Shown here one piece after another: positions 18,585 to 27,872 of a DNA stretch of 64,000 nt. The stretch's first letter is position 1; each line of letters starts with the position of its first letter. Made by a program: the position numbers and the translations under genes. This DNA comes from Cellvibrio mixtus subsp. mixtus J3-8 (lineage in GTDB: Bacteria; Pseudomonadota; Gammaproteobacteria; Pseudomonadales; Cellvibrionaceae), in the NCBI RefSeq assembly GCF_000766945.1, contig NZ_KN266211.1, positions 127,352 through 191,351 on the forward strand, read 5' to 3'. The notes below the pieces were generated by a model. The model saw nothing but the letters and a program-made list of their open reading frames with translations, was not told the DNA's origin and ran no database searches.

Positions 18585-18914
18585 TTCCTGACGATTTCCC
18601 CTGCTTTTCCCCCTGTTTTTCCTCCCGGACTTGCGGATCTGTTATCAGATCCGCTTTTTTATTCCCGGTGTTTTTTCGTATTATTCCTTAAGGATATTGA
18701 TAGCAAGCGGATATTTTTACTTGTGGTTGAGTTAAGTAGATCATTGAAATCTAATATCAAATTTTTAAATTTGCGATTCCAATAAGAAATATTTGCAGTG
18801 GGTTTTATTGAAAAGGCCCAATGAACAATCGAGTTAAATGGTTCTGGACTAAAGTAGTATTGGGTAAATGGTGTTCGATTAGCTAATGTTCGATTCAATA
18901 GTTCCGAGGTATGT
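18585..18914. other. Intergenic region
   Basis: It holds the chitinase terminator, then about 250 bases of AT-rich sequence with no recognised gene, presumably the promoter of the 18915 gene. Confidence 0.4.
18633..18660 (+). terminator. Rho-independent terminator
   Basis: GCGGATCTG (18633-18641) pairs perfectly with CAGATCCGC (18646-18654) around TTAT, followed by six T. It ends the chitinase transcript. Confidence 0.9.
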
Positions 18915-19319
18915 ATGAAAAAGTATTTGATTTATTGGGGCATTTTTATTGCGGTATGTGCAGTTTTGTTTGCATTATGGTGGACTCGGCCTGCGAATTA
19001 CATTGAGCGCATAACAACCCTCAATGTTGCCGCCGAAGAAACCTTATTCAGCCAATCAACAGATTCTGCTACCGTCTATTTGCTTAAGACCCAGCCTTTA
19101 TATGTAAAAAAAGTAATTGATGGATGTGAACTCCATGGCGGGTCATTTGCGTCAGTTGATAAAACGGGTGCGGTAAAATTTGGCAATGATGCTGCCTTTA
19201 AAGCGCATGGTCTTTTTAAATCCAACAATATTGGTTGCCTTATCAAGGGCGCTATAGAAAAAGAGAGTTGGGAAATATTTGTGAAGGATGATCTTTTATA
19301 TTTCCAGCTCAATCATTGA
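18915..19319 (+). CDS. Membrane-anchored hypothetical protein
   Basis: This 134-residue protein has one N-terminal transmembrane helix (about 4-24) and a soluble part of about 110 residues, probably periplasmic. Two cysteines (in DGCELHGG and NIGCLIKG) could form a disulphide. GAGG lies a few bases before the ATG. No family is recognised. A glutathione peroxidase gene follows about 106 bases later, which may hint at a redox setting, but this is weak. Confidence 0.65.
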   Translation: MKKYLIYWGIFIAVCAVLFALWWTRPANYIERITTLNVAAEETLFSQSTDSATVYLLKTQPLYVKKVIDGCELHGGSFASVDKTGAVKFGNDAAFKAHGLFKSNNIGCLIKGAIEKESWEIFVKDDLLYFQLNH

Positions 19320-19425
19320 TGGGCAGGCAGGTATTGTTGACCAACACTTCTAAACCCGGTATGCGTTTGAAACCGGTTAGACTGTGTACCAAATGTTTAC
19401 GTGAATAACTGAGGAGGAGCATCCA

Positions 19426-19986
19426 GTGAAATTGAAAAACCCTTTGCAACTAAAAAGTCTGGTAGGTCTGGCAGGTGTGTTGGCACTGGCAGTGATCAGC
19501 TCAGCGGCGTCAGCTTGTCCGGAATATTTGAAAGGTGAATACCGCAAGTTACATTCAAAAGACTCGGTAAATATTTGTGAGTTAATGGAAAACAAAACAG
19601 TATTGGTAGTGAACACTGCCAGTCATTGCGGGTTTACTTCGCAGTTTAAAGAGTTGGAGGCGCTGCATAAGAAGTACAAAGACAAGGGCTTGGTGGTGGT
19701 TGGCTTTGCCAGCGATGATTTCAAGCAAGAAGATGCGGACGAAGAAAAAGCAGCGGAAATCTGTTATTTGAATTACGGGGTGACGTTTACCATGCTGGCC
19801 CCAACCCATGTAACGGGCGAGCAAGCGAATCCGGTATTTAAGGCCCTGGCAAGCCAGGCCCGGGAGCCCAAGTGGAATTTCAATAAGTACCTGGTGGGTA
19901 AAGATGGCAAATTGGTCGAGTATTTTGGCAGCACGACCAAGCCGGATTCGCCCAAATTGGCGGCGGCAATTGAACAGCAGCTTTAA
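19426..19986 (+). CDS. Periplasmic glutathione peroxidase-like protein
   Basis: This 186-residue thioredoxin-fold peroxidase has an N-terminal signal peptide (hydrophobic core then SSAASA), so it acts in the periplasm. The peroxidatic cysteine is in NTASHCGFTSQF, and WNFNKYLV is the conserved tryptophan/asparagine motif. The usual glutamine region is replaced by a SDDFKQED-type stretch, as in some bacterial members that use thioredoxin rather than glutathione. The start is GTG, with GGAGGAG upstream. It probably reduces peroxides or lipid peroxides; the electron donor is unknown. Confidence 0.88.
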   Translation: MKLKNPLQLKSLVGLAGVLALAVISSAASACPEYLKGEYRKLHSKDSVNICELMENKTVLVVNTASHCGFTSQFKELEALHKKYKDKGLVVVGFASDDFKQEDADEEKAAEICYLNYGVTFTMLAPTHVTGEQANPVFKALASQAREPKWNFNKYLVGKDGKLVEYFGSTTKPDSPKLAAAIEQQL

Positions 19987-20050
19987 GTTTCAAATAAATC
20001 ATATTGCTACAGGTGTACGCCTCCGCTTGTAATTGAGCTTTGGCGCATAA

Positions 20051-20077
20051 AAAAACCGGCTTCGGCCGGTTTTTTTA
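20051..20077 (+). terminator. Rho-independent terminator with UUCG loop
   Basis: A perfect stem (AAAAACCGGC with GCCGGTTTTT) is closed by TTCG and followed by T. It ends the peroxidase gene. Confidence 0.92.
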
Positions 20078-20126
20078 TGCCTGTTACTTTAATCCCTTGA
20101 AGGTGTTACGTGTTTTCACATGTCAA

Positions 20127-20140
20127 TGAAACCGTTAACG
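20127..20140. promoter_or_regulatory. Partial LacI-type operator
   Basis: TGAAACCGTTAACG matches most of the LacI-family consensus TGNAANCGNTTNCA, missing at two positions. It is the weaker of two sites before the TonB receptor. Confidence 0.3.
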
Positions 20141-20361
20141 CGAGCATAAGAAAAATTAACTATCAACTATTTATGGTCTTATAGATATTACAAATTGAAA
20201 TAGTTGAAATTGCTGATTTTTTATTTCTTTTTTGAATAGTTAATTCAATTTACAGCTTTTTTAAAAATCAAATAATCTAAAAAACACAAAAACCAAGATT
20301 CATCGCAATATTTATTTTTAAGCTGGTCATGAAATGCATGTGAGCATTTTCAAAATTTCGT

Positions 20362-20375
20362 TGAAACCGATTACA
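20362..20375. promoter_or_regulatory. LacI-type operator
   Basis: TGAAACCGATTACA fits the general LacI-family consensus TGNAANCGNTTNCA at every fixed position. It lies about 240 bases before the TonB receptor start, so a sugar-responsive LacI-type repressor encoded elsewhere probably controls this uptake unit. Confidence 0.55.
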
Positions 20376-20440
20376 TTTTAATTCATCATTTCACAGTAAG
20401 GCGCGCTAATAAGACTGAATAACGCCACACCATAAAAATA

Positions 20441-20488
20441 AAGTGAGCTGGTAAATCTGATCTCGGCCAACATTCCCGAGACTCACTT
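20441..20488 (+). other. Nested stem-loop in the TonB receptor leader
   Basis: AAGTGAG (20441-20447) pairs with CTCACTT (20482-20488), and inside it CTCGG (20462-20466) pairs with CCGAG (20476-20480). No T run follows, so this looks like RNA structure in the 5-prime leader rather than a terminator. Confidence 0.35.
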
Positions 20489-20614
20489 CCCGATGTATAC
20501 CAACAACAACGTCAACGATTTCAGGCGACGCTGAGCGGAGTTTTCACTCTACCTCAGCGGCTAAACCCTGCTGTTCAGAATTACTCAAAAGATAATAAAA
20601 CGAGGAAGCTCAAG

Positions 20615-23600
20615 ATGATCAAACCTAGCGGTATTACGACCAGAAAAAAGGCGCTGGTGCTGGCGATAGGCTGCGCCCTTGCCGGTTTACCGGTTTATGC
20701 ACAGGAGCAAGCTGATAAAGCCGACTCAGGTGAGGTGGTCGATGAAGTTATTGTAAAAGGGGTGCGTGCCTCCCAGGCCAAAGCCATTGATATCAAACGA
20801 GAATCAACTACCGTGGTTGATTCCATTGTGGCTGAAGATATTGGCAAATTACCTGACGCGACCATTACCGATTCCCTGCAACGTGTGACCGGTGTACAAA
20901 TTAAACGCGAAGCCAACGAGGGCACCTCGCTGAACGTACGTGGCATGCCACAGGTAATGACTACCCTGAACGGCGAGCAATTCCTGAGCCCCTGGAATAT
21001 TACGGATGTGGGTGCCAACTACGGTGATATTCCCGCCGGGATGATTAACGGTGTAGATGTCTACAAATCCCAATCGGCCAATGCGATTGCCGGCGGCATT
21101 TCCGGCCTGGTGGACCTGAAAACCATCAGCCCCTTGAAAATGAAAAATGGTTTCACGGCCAGTGCCAAACTGGAGGCATCGCAAGGCGAGCTTTCGGACC
21201 GTGAAATGAATGCGGATGGTACTACCGGCAAACGTTCACCGGACGATAACTACAGTTTAATCCTGGGTTATAACAACGATGGCCGCTTTGGTGTAACCGT
21301 GGGGGCTTTCCAATCCAACAGTTACAACGCTAACTACCAAATGTCCACCAGCCAGCATTTGGGTTTTCTGGAGGGTAAAGGCAAAGGCCCAACCGACCGC
21401 AAAGACATCGATGGCGACGGCGATCTGGTTAATGACTGGTATCTGGTTCCCGGTGAATATTCCGCTCGCTCAAGCTTTATGACCCGCGAGCGTGAGGGTG
21501 CAAACATCTCTATTGAAGCGGCTGTGGGTGAACATTTCACGGTGCGTGGCGATGCTTTTTATACTGCCATGGATCAGTATGATCGCGGTGTAGTTGCGGC
21601 GTTTGATGGTTCCAGCTCTACCACCTCCTATCAGGTAAATGGTGAATTGCCTGCATATGTTGATGGTTTGTATGACTCATTACTGCCCGTTTCACAAGGC
21701 ACCATCGTTACCGACATGGGGCAGTTTTCCTACGTTGATGCCAATGGCGTAACGCAAACCAAAAACCTGCATACACTGCAAGTAGCCAAGCTGGTTGCTC
21801 CCGGTTTCCAGACTACATCCAGCAACCAGATCAATCGTACGGCGGCATTGAATACCAATGTTGAAATTGCGTACGACAGCCAGGATCGCCTGAAAGCCAA
21901 ACTCCGCTACGTTTATGCCGAGGCAGAAAAACAATACCGCAGCGCAATTTTCCAACAGGGTAACCCCGGCTGGAACTGGGTTGATGTGGATGGTATTCAA
22001 GGGAAGGACCCGGTTACCGGATACCCGTTAACGGTGGATTATCGCGGTGAATATCCGACCTTTAGCTACGAAGGTGATTTGTCAGATGCGAATTTATTGA
22101 AGTTCTACCAGGGCATCGCCGATGGGTCTGAAGTGACCGCAGAGCTGAGTGTTATCCGCCTGGACGTTAATTACGAATTGGACAGCGATCTTTTCTCATC
22201 GGTTGATGTTGGTTTCCGCCAGGGGGATCGCGATGCGCACAACAGCAAATTCAATTATCTGACTGCAACGCAGCGCTATCCCGATAGTGATCGCACCCCC
22301 GCTAACAAACGCTATCAATTAATGTCAGGCAACCAGGTTTGGCAGCGCTGGCCGGATTTCCGCTACTTTGATTACAGCCTCGAAAAAGACGAATTAGTGA
22401 ATATTGGCAAGTTGCCAAACAATGGCTTCACCGCTGCTGAAACCATCAAATTCACTGATTTTGGTCCATTCAAAGGTTTTGAGCAGGGCGTTTCGTCGCT
22501 GAATCCGGCTGCTTGGGATAATCCCCTGGCATTTATGAACCGCTTATATCCAGGCCAGGAAACAACGGTTACGGATGAAAACGGCAATGTGACGGTGGTA
22601 CCGGCGCCAGGTGTAAGAACGGTGAATGACCCTTCATTTGAATACGATGTTGAAGAAGTCACTTCAACGGCGTCATTCCAACTGAACCTCGATTCAATCG
22701 ATGGGATTTGGGGGATTCCTTTCAAAGGAAATGTGGGCGCACAAATTATCAGTACGGATCGCACGATCCAGAAAAGCATCATCCCGGAAAAGCTGGATAT
22801 CTATAACTCCATCGGCTACGAAAACCAGGCCATCGCTTTTGTTAGCGATATTGAAACTATCAAGTATTCATTTGTGGATGTGTTGCCATCTATCAACCTG
22901 AATTTCTTCCCGGCGGATGATGTGGTTGTCCGGTTAGGGGCCGCTAAAACTACTTCGCGCAACGACCTGAAACATTTGGGTGAGAACTTGAATGTGTGGG
23001 TTGGCGAGTGTCCGAAATATGATGTCAACGGCGTGCAACAATTAGGGCCGGATGGCAAAGGCGAAACTGTTTTTTGCGTTAACGGCGGCAGCGATAACGG
23101 CGATCCTTACATGAAGCCCTGGTATGCCAATGTCTATAACGCCACCACCGAATGGTACTTCGATGAAAATTCCATCCTCGGCGTAGGTTTGTTCATGATT
23201 GACGTTAGCACCTCCGTGCAAAGCTATCAGGAGCAGCGCCGTTTTGTGGATCTCGACGGTATTGATCGCGGCAATATGGCTAACGTGTGGACCAGCAAAA
23301 ATGTGGGTGCTTCATCGCTCTACGGTGTGGAGCTTGGATACAAGCAACCCTTCACGTTCCTGCCGGGCGCATTCCTGAGTGCAACAGGTATCGAATTTAA
23401 TTACACCTATTCCGAAAGCGAGAGTACGGATAAAGATTTCATGGGCAATTCTTTCCCCTTGCAATCCAACTCCAAACACCAGTCCAACATGATCCTGTGG
23501 TACGACAAAGCTGGCTTGAACGTGCGCCTGGCATACAACTGGAAAAGCAAGGAGTACGACGGACGTTTTGGTCTGGCCACACAAGCTGAACCTATTTCCA

Positions 23601-23797
23601 TGGGCAATTGGGTGGAGCCGCAAGGTTACCTCGATCTCTCTGCAAGCTACTGGTTGAACGAGCACATCAGCTTCACCGCGAGTGGCACTAACCTGACGGC
23701 ACAAAGCAGGAAAAGTTATTCGCAATACAGCAACCAATTTAACAACATGTGGATTCAGGAGCGCCGCTATAACGTCGGCATAACTTTGACACTGTAA
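20615..23797 (+). CDS. TonB-dependent receptor (large, carbohydrate-type)
   Basis: This 1060-residue outer-membrane receptor has a signal peptide ending LPVYAQ and a TonB-box-like VDEVIVKG. The plug (about 45-175) contains EDIGKLPDATITDSLQRVTG, and the barrel ends YNVGITLTL. A DIDGDGDLVND stretch in a loop could bind calcium. It is only distantly like the receptor at 10337. It is followed 81 bases later by a lipoprotein with glycan-binding features and probably forms one surface uptake unit with it. LacI-type operators upstream suggest sugar control. The glycan is unknown; a beta-mannan-like ligand is only hinted at by the partner's GH5 ancestry. Confidence 0.93.
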   Translation: MIKPSGITTRKKALVLAIGCALAGLPVYAQEQADKADSGEVVDEVIVKGVRASQAKAIDIKRESTTVVDSIVAEDIGKLPDATITDSLQRVTGVQIKREANEGTSLNVRGMPQVMTTLNGEQFLSPWNITDVGANYGDIPAGMINGVDVYKSQSANAIAGGISGLVDLKTISPLKMKNGFTASAKLEASQGELSDREMNADGTTGKRSPDDNYSLILGYNNDGRFGVTVGAFQSNSYNANYQMSTSQHLGFLEGKGKGPTDRKDIDGDGDLVNDWYLVPGEYSARSSFMTREREGANISIEAAVGEHFTVRGDAFYTAMDQYDRGVVAAFDGSSSTTSYQVNGELPAYVDGLYDSLLPVSQGTIVTDMGQFSYVDANGVTQTKNLHTLQVAKLVAPGFQTTSSNQINRTAALNTNVEIAYDSQDRLKAKLRYVYAEAEKQYRSAIFQQGNPGWNWVDVDGIQGKDPVTGYPLTVDYRGEYPTFSYEGDLSDANLLKFYQGIADGSEVTAELSVIRLDVNYELDSDLFSSVDVGFRQGDRDAHNSKFNYLTATQRYPDSDRTPANKRYQLMSGNQVWQRWPDFRYFDYSLEKDELVNIGKLPNNGFTAAETIKFTDFGPFKGFEQGVSSLNPAAWDNPLAFMNRLYPGQETTVTDENGNVTVVPAPGVRTVNDPSFEYDVEEVTSTASFQLNLDSIDGIWGIPFKGNVGAQIISTDRTIQKSIIPEKLDIYNSIGYENQAIAFVSDIETIKYSFVDVLPSINLNFFPADDVVVRLGAAKTTSRNDLKHLGENLNVWVGECPKYDVNGVQQLGPDGKGETVFCVNGGSDNGDPYMKPWYANVYNATTEWYFDENSILGVGLFMIDVSTSVQSYQEQRRFVDLDGIDRGNMANVWTSKNVGASSLYGVELGYKQPFTFLPGAFLSATGIEFNYTYSESESTDKDFMGNSFPLQSNSKHQSNMILWYDKAGLNVRLAYNWKSKEYDGRFGLATQAEPISMGNWVEPQGYLDLSASYWLNEHISFTASGTNLTAQSRKSYSQYSNQFNNMWIQERRYNVGITLTL

Positions 23798-23878
23798 AAA
23801 AACAATCCATCGCCAGGCCTGTTGCGCACAGGCCAAGAGCGGCCCGAGGGCCAGACAATAAAATTTTGGAGTCAAATT

Positions 23879-26581
23879 ATGAAATTTAAATTATGTTCCA
23901 TGGTGGTACTCACCGCCGCCTTGCTATTGCAAGGTTGTGGTGGTAGTGGCGGTCTTGTTAGCAATGCCGATAAAGATAAAAATCCGCTGAATCCCACTCC
24001 AGGTGTTGAAGATCCGACGGCGCGCCCTCGTCCCAGTGATACGGCGCTAACGATCACTACGGATGAATCCACTATTTACGATGCAGCTAAAAAACCGCTG
24101 CTGTTACGTGGTATTGATATGCAGTTGGGGGCAGCACCTAACTTGACGCGCATTAATGGCATTAAGGCGATTAAAGAAACCGGCTCGAATGTTATTCGTT
24201 TATACCTCAACGAAAATACTACCGATCCGGATTTGGAAGCAGCATTGGTGAAAGTGGTTGAACAAGGGTTGGTGGCGATTGTTACCCTGGATAGTTCCAA
24301 ACTACTTTGTTCAACAAATGATGCCGCGTTGAACAACGCCGTTGATACTTTATGGCTGAAAAAATGGCTGGGAGTAATTGCACAAGATCGTTTTCAACCG
24401 CACTTGATCATTAATATTGCCAATGGCTGGGGACCCGAGGGAATTTTTAATCCTGACAGTTATGGCTATCAGGATTATCTTGATGCCTATAAAGCGATGA
24501 TCAATAAATTTCGTGCGGCAGGATTTAAAGTGCCCATTGCGATAGATGCGCCTTGCGGTCAGGATTTCAATGCCTTCGCCCGTGATCGTGGCAGACAATT
24601 ATTGGTGGCAGATACGGCAAAAAATATCATTCTATCTTTACAAGCTGATGGAAATAAATGGAACACCAATACGCGTGTTACTACCGCAATATCCAATTTG
24701 ATGGAGGCTCATGTCCCATTCGTTATTAGTTCTTTCGCCGGTTCCGGTGTTGGTGGTTTGTCTGGTATAGATCACCTGGACTTAATGAAAAAAGCAGCAG
24801 GTGATTCAGCGGTTGCACTTAATTTGCCATGGGGTAGTGACTCTGACTCGGCAGCATACGTTGCAACGCTTCCGCAGGTGTTGCCATTGTTGGATGGTGC
24901 CGGCATATCGACCAATCTTTATCTTGATGCGCGTTATCTTGAAGAGAAACCCATTAGCGATGCAGATGGCCGCCTCGTGCCTAAAGGCAAGTTGATTTAC
25001 TCCATGTATGTCAGAGATGAAAATGGCAATACATTGCGCGCAGGAAGTGTGCAAGCTAAAGATTTGCGTGGATATCAGTGGAATCGAGTTGCGTTTACGT
25101 TACCAAAAAGTAATGCGGAAATTGTTCCTGCTAATTTAATGAATGGCTCCACTACGTTTGACCTTAATAAAGTAAAACAAGTTGGTTTTGAAATATTGGC
25201 AAATGGAAAGGCGGCCGATGTTAAAGCGCCGATCAAGTTGGATGATGTAGAGATTTATCCGGGCGCCCCCGAGCCTACGTTAGCGGTTAATTCAACATTT
25301 GATTCCGGATCCAGCGGTTGGAATCGTCCGGATTGGAGTCCTGGTAAGGTCGTATTTGAAGGCGGATATGCCAAGTTATCTCTCGGTGCTGGAGATTGGG
25401 GTTTGGTTCTCGAAAGTCCCGGTTGGCAATCGCAAGAAGTGTTGCCAAAAATTAATTTCAAACAAACTGTTTTTGTGGACATAAAAGTATTTGTGCCTGC
25501 TTCTTATGCAGGGCAATCACCATCAATTGCTGTTACCGGCCAATTTGGTAGTGACTGGAGTATCGCACCCGAAACCGCAGCAGGTATTGTTGGTGAGCTT
25601 AAATACGGTGACTGGAATAATTACCGTGCGACGCTTAAGTGGAGTGATTCTTACGATGTTTCAGTTGCGCAAAATATAGGTCTTAAGCTGACAGGCATTT
25701 CTGCAAACACAGAACCTTTGTTAGTGGATAACATTACCATTACCCAACAACCAGGCAAGCGCACTAAAACGGTAACTGCATTGCAATATGAATCCAAATT
25801 TACCAAGGGCGTGGAAGCGTATGAAGCTGCCTGGGGGCGTGTTTCAAAAGTTGAAATGGTGGATGGTGAATTGCATATTACTCCCGCTTGGTCAAACCCA
25901 AACGGTAATTATGAAGAATCAGATGTTGTTGTCTTAAAGTCAGACATCAATAGCATTAGTGATATCGATGTATCCGGGCCTGTGGTTTATAAAGTCAGAA
26001 TTTTTGTACCGGCCAGTTATGCAGGTAGCGATTTAAAATTCCGTATTTTTACTCAAGATAACAACTGGGGACACGATACAGACTTCCCGGGAAGAGAGTT
26101 GACGATTGCAGACTTTAAACCCGGCGAGTGGACCAGTTTTGAATTCAAAACCGATACCTTCGCGGAAGGTTTTGCTCGCACTCAGAAGTTGCGTCATTTC
26201 GGCTTCCGTTGGGATGGTGTGAGAGGAAACACCGATACCGTAAAAATTGATGACATCCAACTTTATGGAAATAGCGAAGTTGAAGATACTCAACCGCTTT
26301 ACAGCAATACTTTTGACACTCAGCAAGCAGTTGATAATGTGAAATTTGATTTCGCAGGAGGAACATTCGGTGCATCATCTCTTATCAATGCAAAATCCAA
26401 ATCCTGGAAAATTGCTCCATTTGGTTGGTTGGCGTTCTCCTGGTTTGGTAATACTGGTGAAAATGCACCTTTAAATATCACTAATACCGAAGACAAGGTT
26501 GATTTGACTCCGCGTGGTGAAGAGGTTGTCAATGGTGAATTTGGTATTGATGCAACATCAGTACCTGCTAATTTTAAATAA
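23879..26581 (+). CDS. Lipoprotein with apparently inactive GH5-like domain and beta-sandwich repeats
   Basis: I chose the ATG at 23879 (GGAG upstream), which gives 900 residues and a lipoprotein signal with LLQGC (Cys20). After a flexible linker, about 55-340 resembles GH5 mannanases (KPLLLRGIDMQLG, AIKETGSNVIRLYL, INIAN, AIDAPCGQD). Where the family has the acid/base Glu after Asn there is G183 (INIANGWG). Where the nucleophile motif is usually VIGEFG the text is VISSFAG, so S285 stands for Glu. Three beta-sandwich CBM-like repeats follow at about 342-461, 471-621 and 636-797; the last two share FVPASYAG. A further tail ends the protein. It is probably a surface glycan-binding partner of the adjacent TonB receptor rather than an enzyme. 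Confidence 0.75.
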   Translation: MKFKLCSMVVLTAALLLQGCGGSGGLVSNADKDKNPLNPTPGVEDPTARPRPSDTALTITTDESTIYDAAKKPLLLRGIDMQLGAAPNLTRINGIKAIKETGSNVIRLYLNENTTDPDLEAALVKVVEQGLVAIVTLDSSKLLCSTNDAALNNAVDTLWLKKWLGVIAQDRFQPHLIINIANGWGPEGIFNPDSYGYQDYLDAYKAMINKFRAAGFKVPIAIDAPCGQDFNAFARDRGRQLLVADTAKNIILSLQADGNKWNTNTRVTTAISNLMEAHVPFVISSFAGSGVGGLSGIDHLDLMKKAAGDSAVALNLPWGSDSDSAAYVATLPQVLPLLDGAGISTNLYLDARYLEEKPISDADGRLVPKGKLIYSMYVRDENGNTLRAGSVQAKDLRGYQWNRVAFTLPKSNAEIVPANLMNGSTTFDLNKVKQVGFEILANGKAADVKAPIKLDDVEIYPGAPEPTLAVNSTFDSGSSGWNRPDWSPGKVVFEGGYAKLSLGAGDWGLVLESPGWQSQEVLPKINFKQTVFVDIKVFVPASYAGQSPSIAVTGQFGSDWSIAPETAAGIVGELKYGDWNNYRATLKWSDSYDVSVAQNIGLKLTGISANTEPLLVDNITITQQPGKRTKTVTALQYESKFTKGVEAYEAAWGRVSKVEMVDGELHITPAWSNPNGNYEESDVVVLKSDINSISDIDVSGPVVYKVRIFVPASYAGSDLKFRIFTQDNNWGHDTDFPGRELTIADFKPGEWTSFEFKTDTFAEGFARTQKLRHFGFRWDGVRGNTDTVKIDDIQLYGNSEVEDTQPLYSNTFDTQQAVDNVKFDFAGGTFGASSLINAKSKSWKIAPFGWLAFSWFGNTGENAPLNITNTEDKVDLTPRGEEVVNGEFGIDATSVPANFK

Positions 26582-26582
26582 G

Positions 26583-26637
26583 CCCGATTTACGTCGGTTT
26601 TTTTTGAACATCCCCGCTCAAGGCGGGGATTTTTTTA
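26583..26637 (+). terminator. Two consecutive Rho-independent terminators
   Basis: A short CCGA/TCGG hairpin followed by eight T is directly followed by a strong ATCCCCGC/GCGGGGAT hairpin (26609-26630) with seven T. They end the lipoprotein transcript. Confidence 0.88.
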
Positions 26638-26768
26638 TCCTGTTAATGGTTATTTTCTATATATAGGTAACAGGAAATTTTATGGTTAATCGGGTGGGGC
26701 GATAAGGCCTGGATGATATAAATTGCAAGGCAGTGAAGAGCTGCTAATGCTGTAGCTTTATGAATTCT

Positions 26769-27185
26769 TCAAAGTGTCAGCGAAAAATACCTGGCCTCAA
26801 AGGTCATCCCTTTATTTTCATAAAATCGATGTGCATCTACACGTTTCACACCGGAAACTAATCGCACCTGGTTGCAATTCATTTCGGTGGCGTAGTTTTT
26901 TATCCAATCAAATAAATATCCGCCGTAGCCTTGTGAACGATTGCCTTCGGTGGTGACCAACTCTTCTATTTCCAGATATTTTCCAGTGTGCAGCCATTCG
27001 CCGATACGGATGCCAGCAAGGGCTTTTATCCCGCTGTCGTCCAGGTAAATCAATTGGTAACCGGCATTGCGCAGGCGTTCGATCCGGGTGAGGAATGTGT
27101 CGAGCGTAAGGTGCGGGCGTAATTCATTCATTAGTGGAAAACAATTTGTGATGTCCTCCCGGTGTTCAGCAACTCGGATTTGCAT
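26769..27185 (-). CDS. GNAT-family N-acetyltransferase
   Basis: This is a 138-residue acetyltransferase. I chose the ATG at 27185 (MQIRVAEHRED) because AGGGAG lies just upstream; longer frames lack such a signal. The acetyl-CoA loop is in TTEGNRSQGYGGYLFDWI, a normal R/Q-x-x-G-x-G/A motif, and VSGVKRVDAHRFYENKGM is the usual C-terminal GNAT motif. The target is unknown; single-domain GNATs of this type act on small molecules, peptides or proteins. Confidence 0.85.
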   Translation of the reverse strand: MQIRVAEHREDITNCFPLMNELRPHLTLDTFLTRIERLRNAGYQLIYLDDSGIKALAGIRIGEWLHTGKYLEIEELVTTEGNRSQGYGGYLFDWIKNYATEMNCNQVRLVSGVKRVDAHRFYENKGMTFEARYFSLTL

Positions 27186-27260
27186 GATAAGGCTCCCTGA
27201 TGAATTTTCTGAAATGAAATCGGGATGAATTGTAGCGGGAAAGGGGGCATCAATATACAT

Positions 27261-27296
27261 GAATGATTGCGCTCTTCTTTTGGAGCGCAATCATTC
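27261..27296. repeat. 14-bp perfect hairpin without T run
   Basis: GAATGATTGCGCTC (27261-27274) pairs with 27283-27296 around an 8-base loop. It lies between two minus-strand genes: downstream of the 27309 gene and upstream of the GNAT gene. It lacks the T tract of an ordinary terminator, so it may stabilise RNA ends or be a dispersed REP-like element. Confidence 0.5.
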
Positions 27297-27308
27297 ACGC
27301 GAGGAGCA

Positions 27309-27872
27309 TTAACGAATTATTGGTCGGAAGTTCAGGCGCAATCCGCGCCAATATTCCAGTGCGACCAATAATGTCACTGCAAAAATAGTGGCATAAATAG
27401 TCATAACATAGGTGTAAGTTGCTACATTATTCCAGGGGCGAGCGATGCCCAGGTAGCAAGCATAAAGCCATGAGACCATTGAGGTCACGGCTGTGACCAG
27501 CACAAATAATTGCTCGCTGCTGTTACAACCCAAAAAACCTTGTGGCGAGGTCAGTCGCGAAAAGCTGAAAAAGTGCAGGAAGAGGCCGTTGATCGTCAGT
27601 ATGCTCACTACGGAAAATTTGGCCCAGAGTTTCTGGTTCATCAGGTAAGCGGGATTGTCGAGATAACCTATCACTACGATGATCAATCCGGTCACCCAGA
27701 GTGCGACGAGTGCCAGGCTGACAATTCCAGCGTTGCGGTGGAGGTTGGCAATGGCCTCTGCATCCATGGCGCGGCCTTGCCATTTGGCGAGCGCGAGGTC
27801 TTGTATCAACAGTATGCCTACAGCGAGGCAAGCGGCTATTAAATGGGCGTAGACCAGCAGGGTTTTTAGCAT
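27309..27872 (-). CDS. Integral membrane protein of unknown function
   Basis: This 187-residue protein has about five hydrophobic helices. I chose the ATG at 27872 (MLKTLLVYAHLIAACLAVG), which has GAGGA upstream; the longer frame adds a polar, poorly supported leader. A histidine in the first helix (YAHL) and one in the middle (LFLHFFSF) could be heme or metal ligands, as in CopD-like or DUF2214-type proteins, but I cannot assign a family with confidence. Confidence 0.7.
   Translation of the reverse strand: MLKTLLVYAHLIAACLAVGILLIQDLALAKWQGRAMDAEAIANLHRNAGIVSLALVALWVTGLIIVVIGYLDNPAYLMNQKLWAKFSVVSILTINGLFLHFFSFSRLTSPQGFLGCNSSEQLFVLVTAVTSMVSWLYACYLGIARPWNNVATYTYVMTIYATIFAVTLLVALEYWRGLRLNFRPIIR

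Larger units (their letters stand above)
20078..20614 (+). promoter_or_regulatory. Long control region and leader of the second TonB receptor
   Basis: This 537-base AT-rich region has no gene. It contains two LacI-type operator candidates (20127-20140 and 20362-20375) and, closer to the start, paired segments at 20441-20488 and a GCTGAG/CTCAGC pair near 20532-20560. A ribosome-binding site (GAGGAAG) precedes the ATG at 20615. Confidence 0.5.

Noticed and set aside
23312-23875. Minus-strand 187-codon frame opposite the end of the second TonB receptor
   Set aside because: The receptor frame is clear to its barrel terminus; the antisense frame has no ribosome-binding site or recognisable motif.
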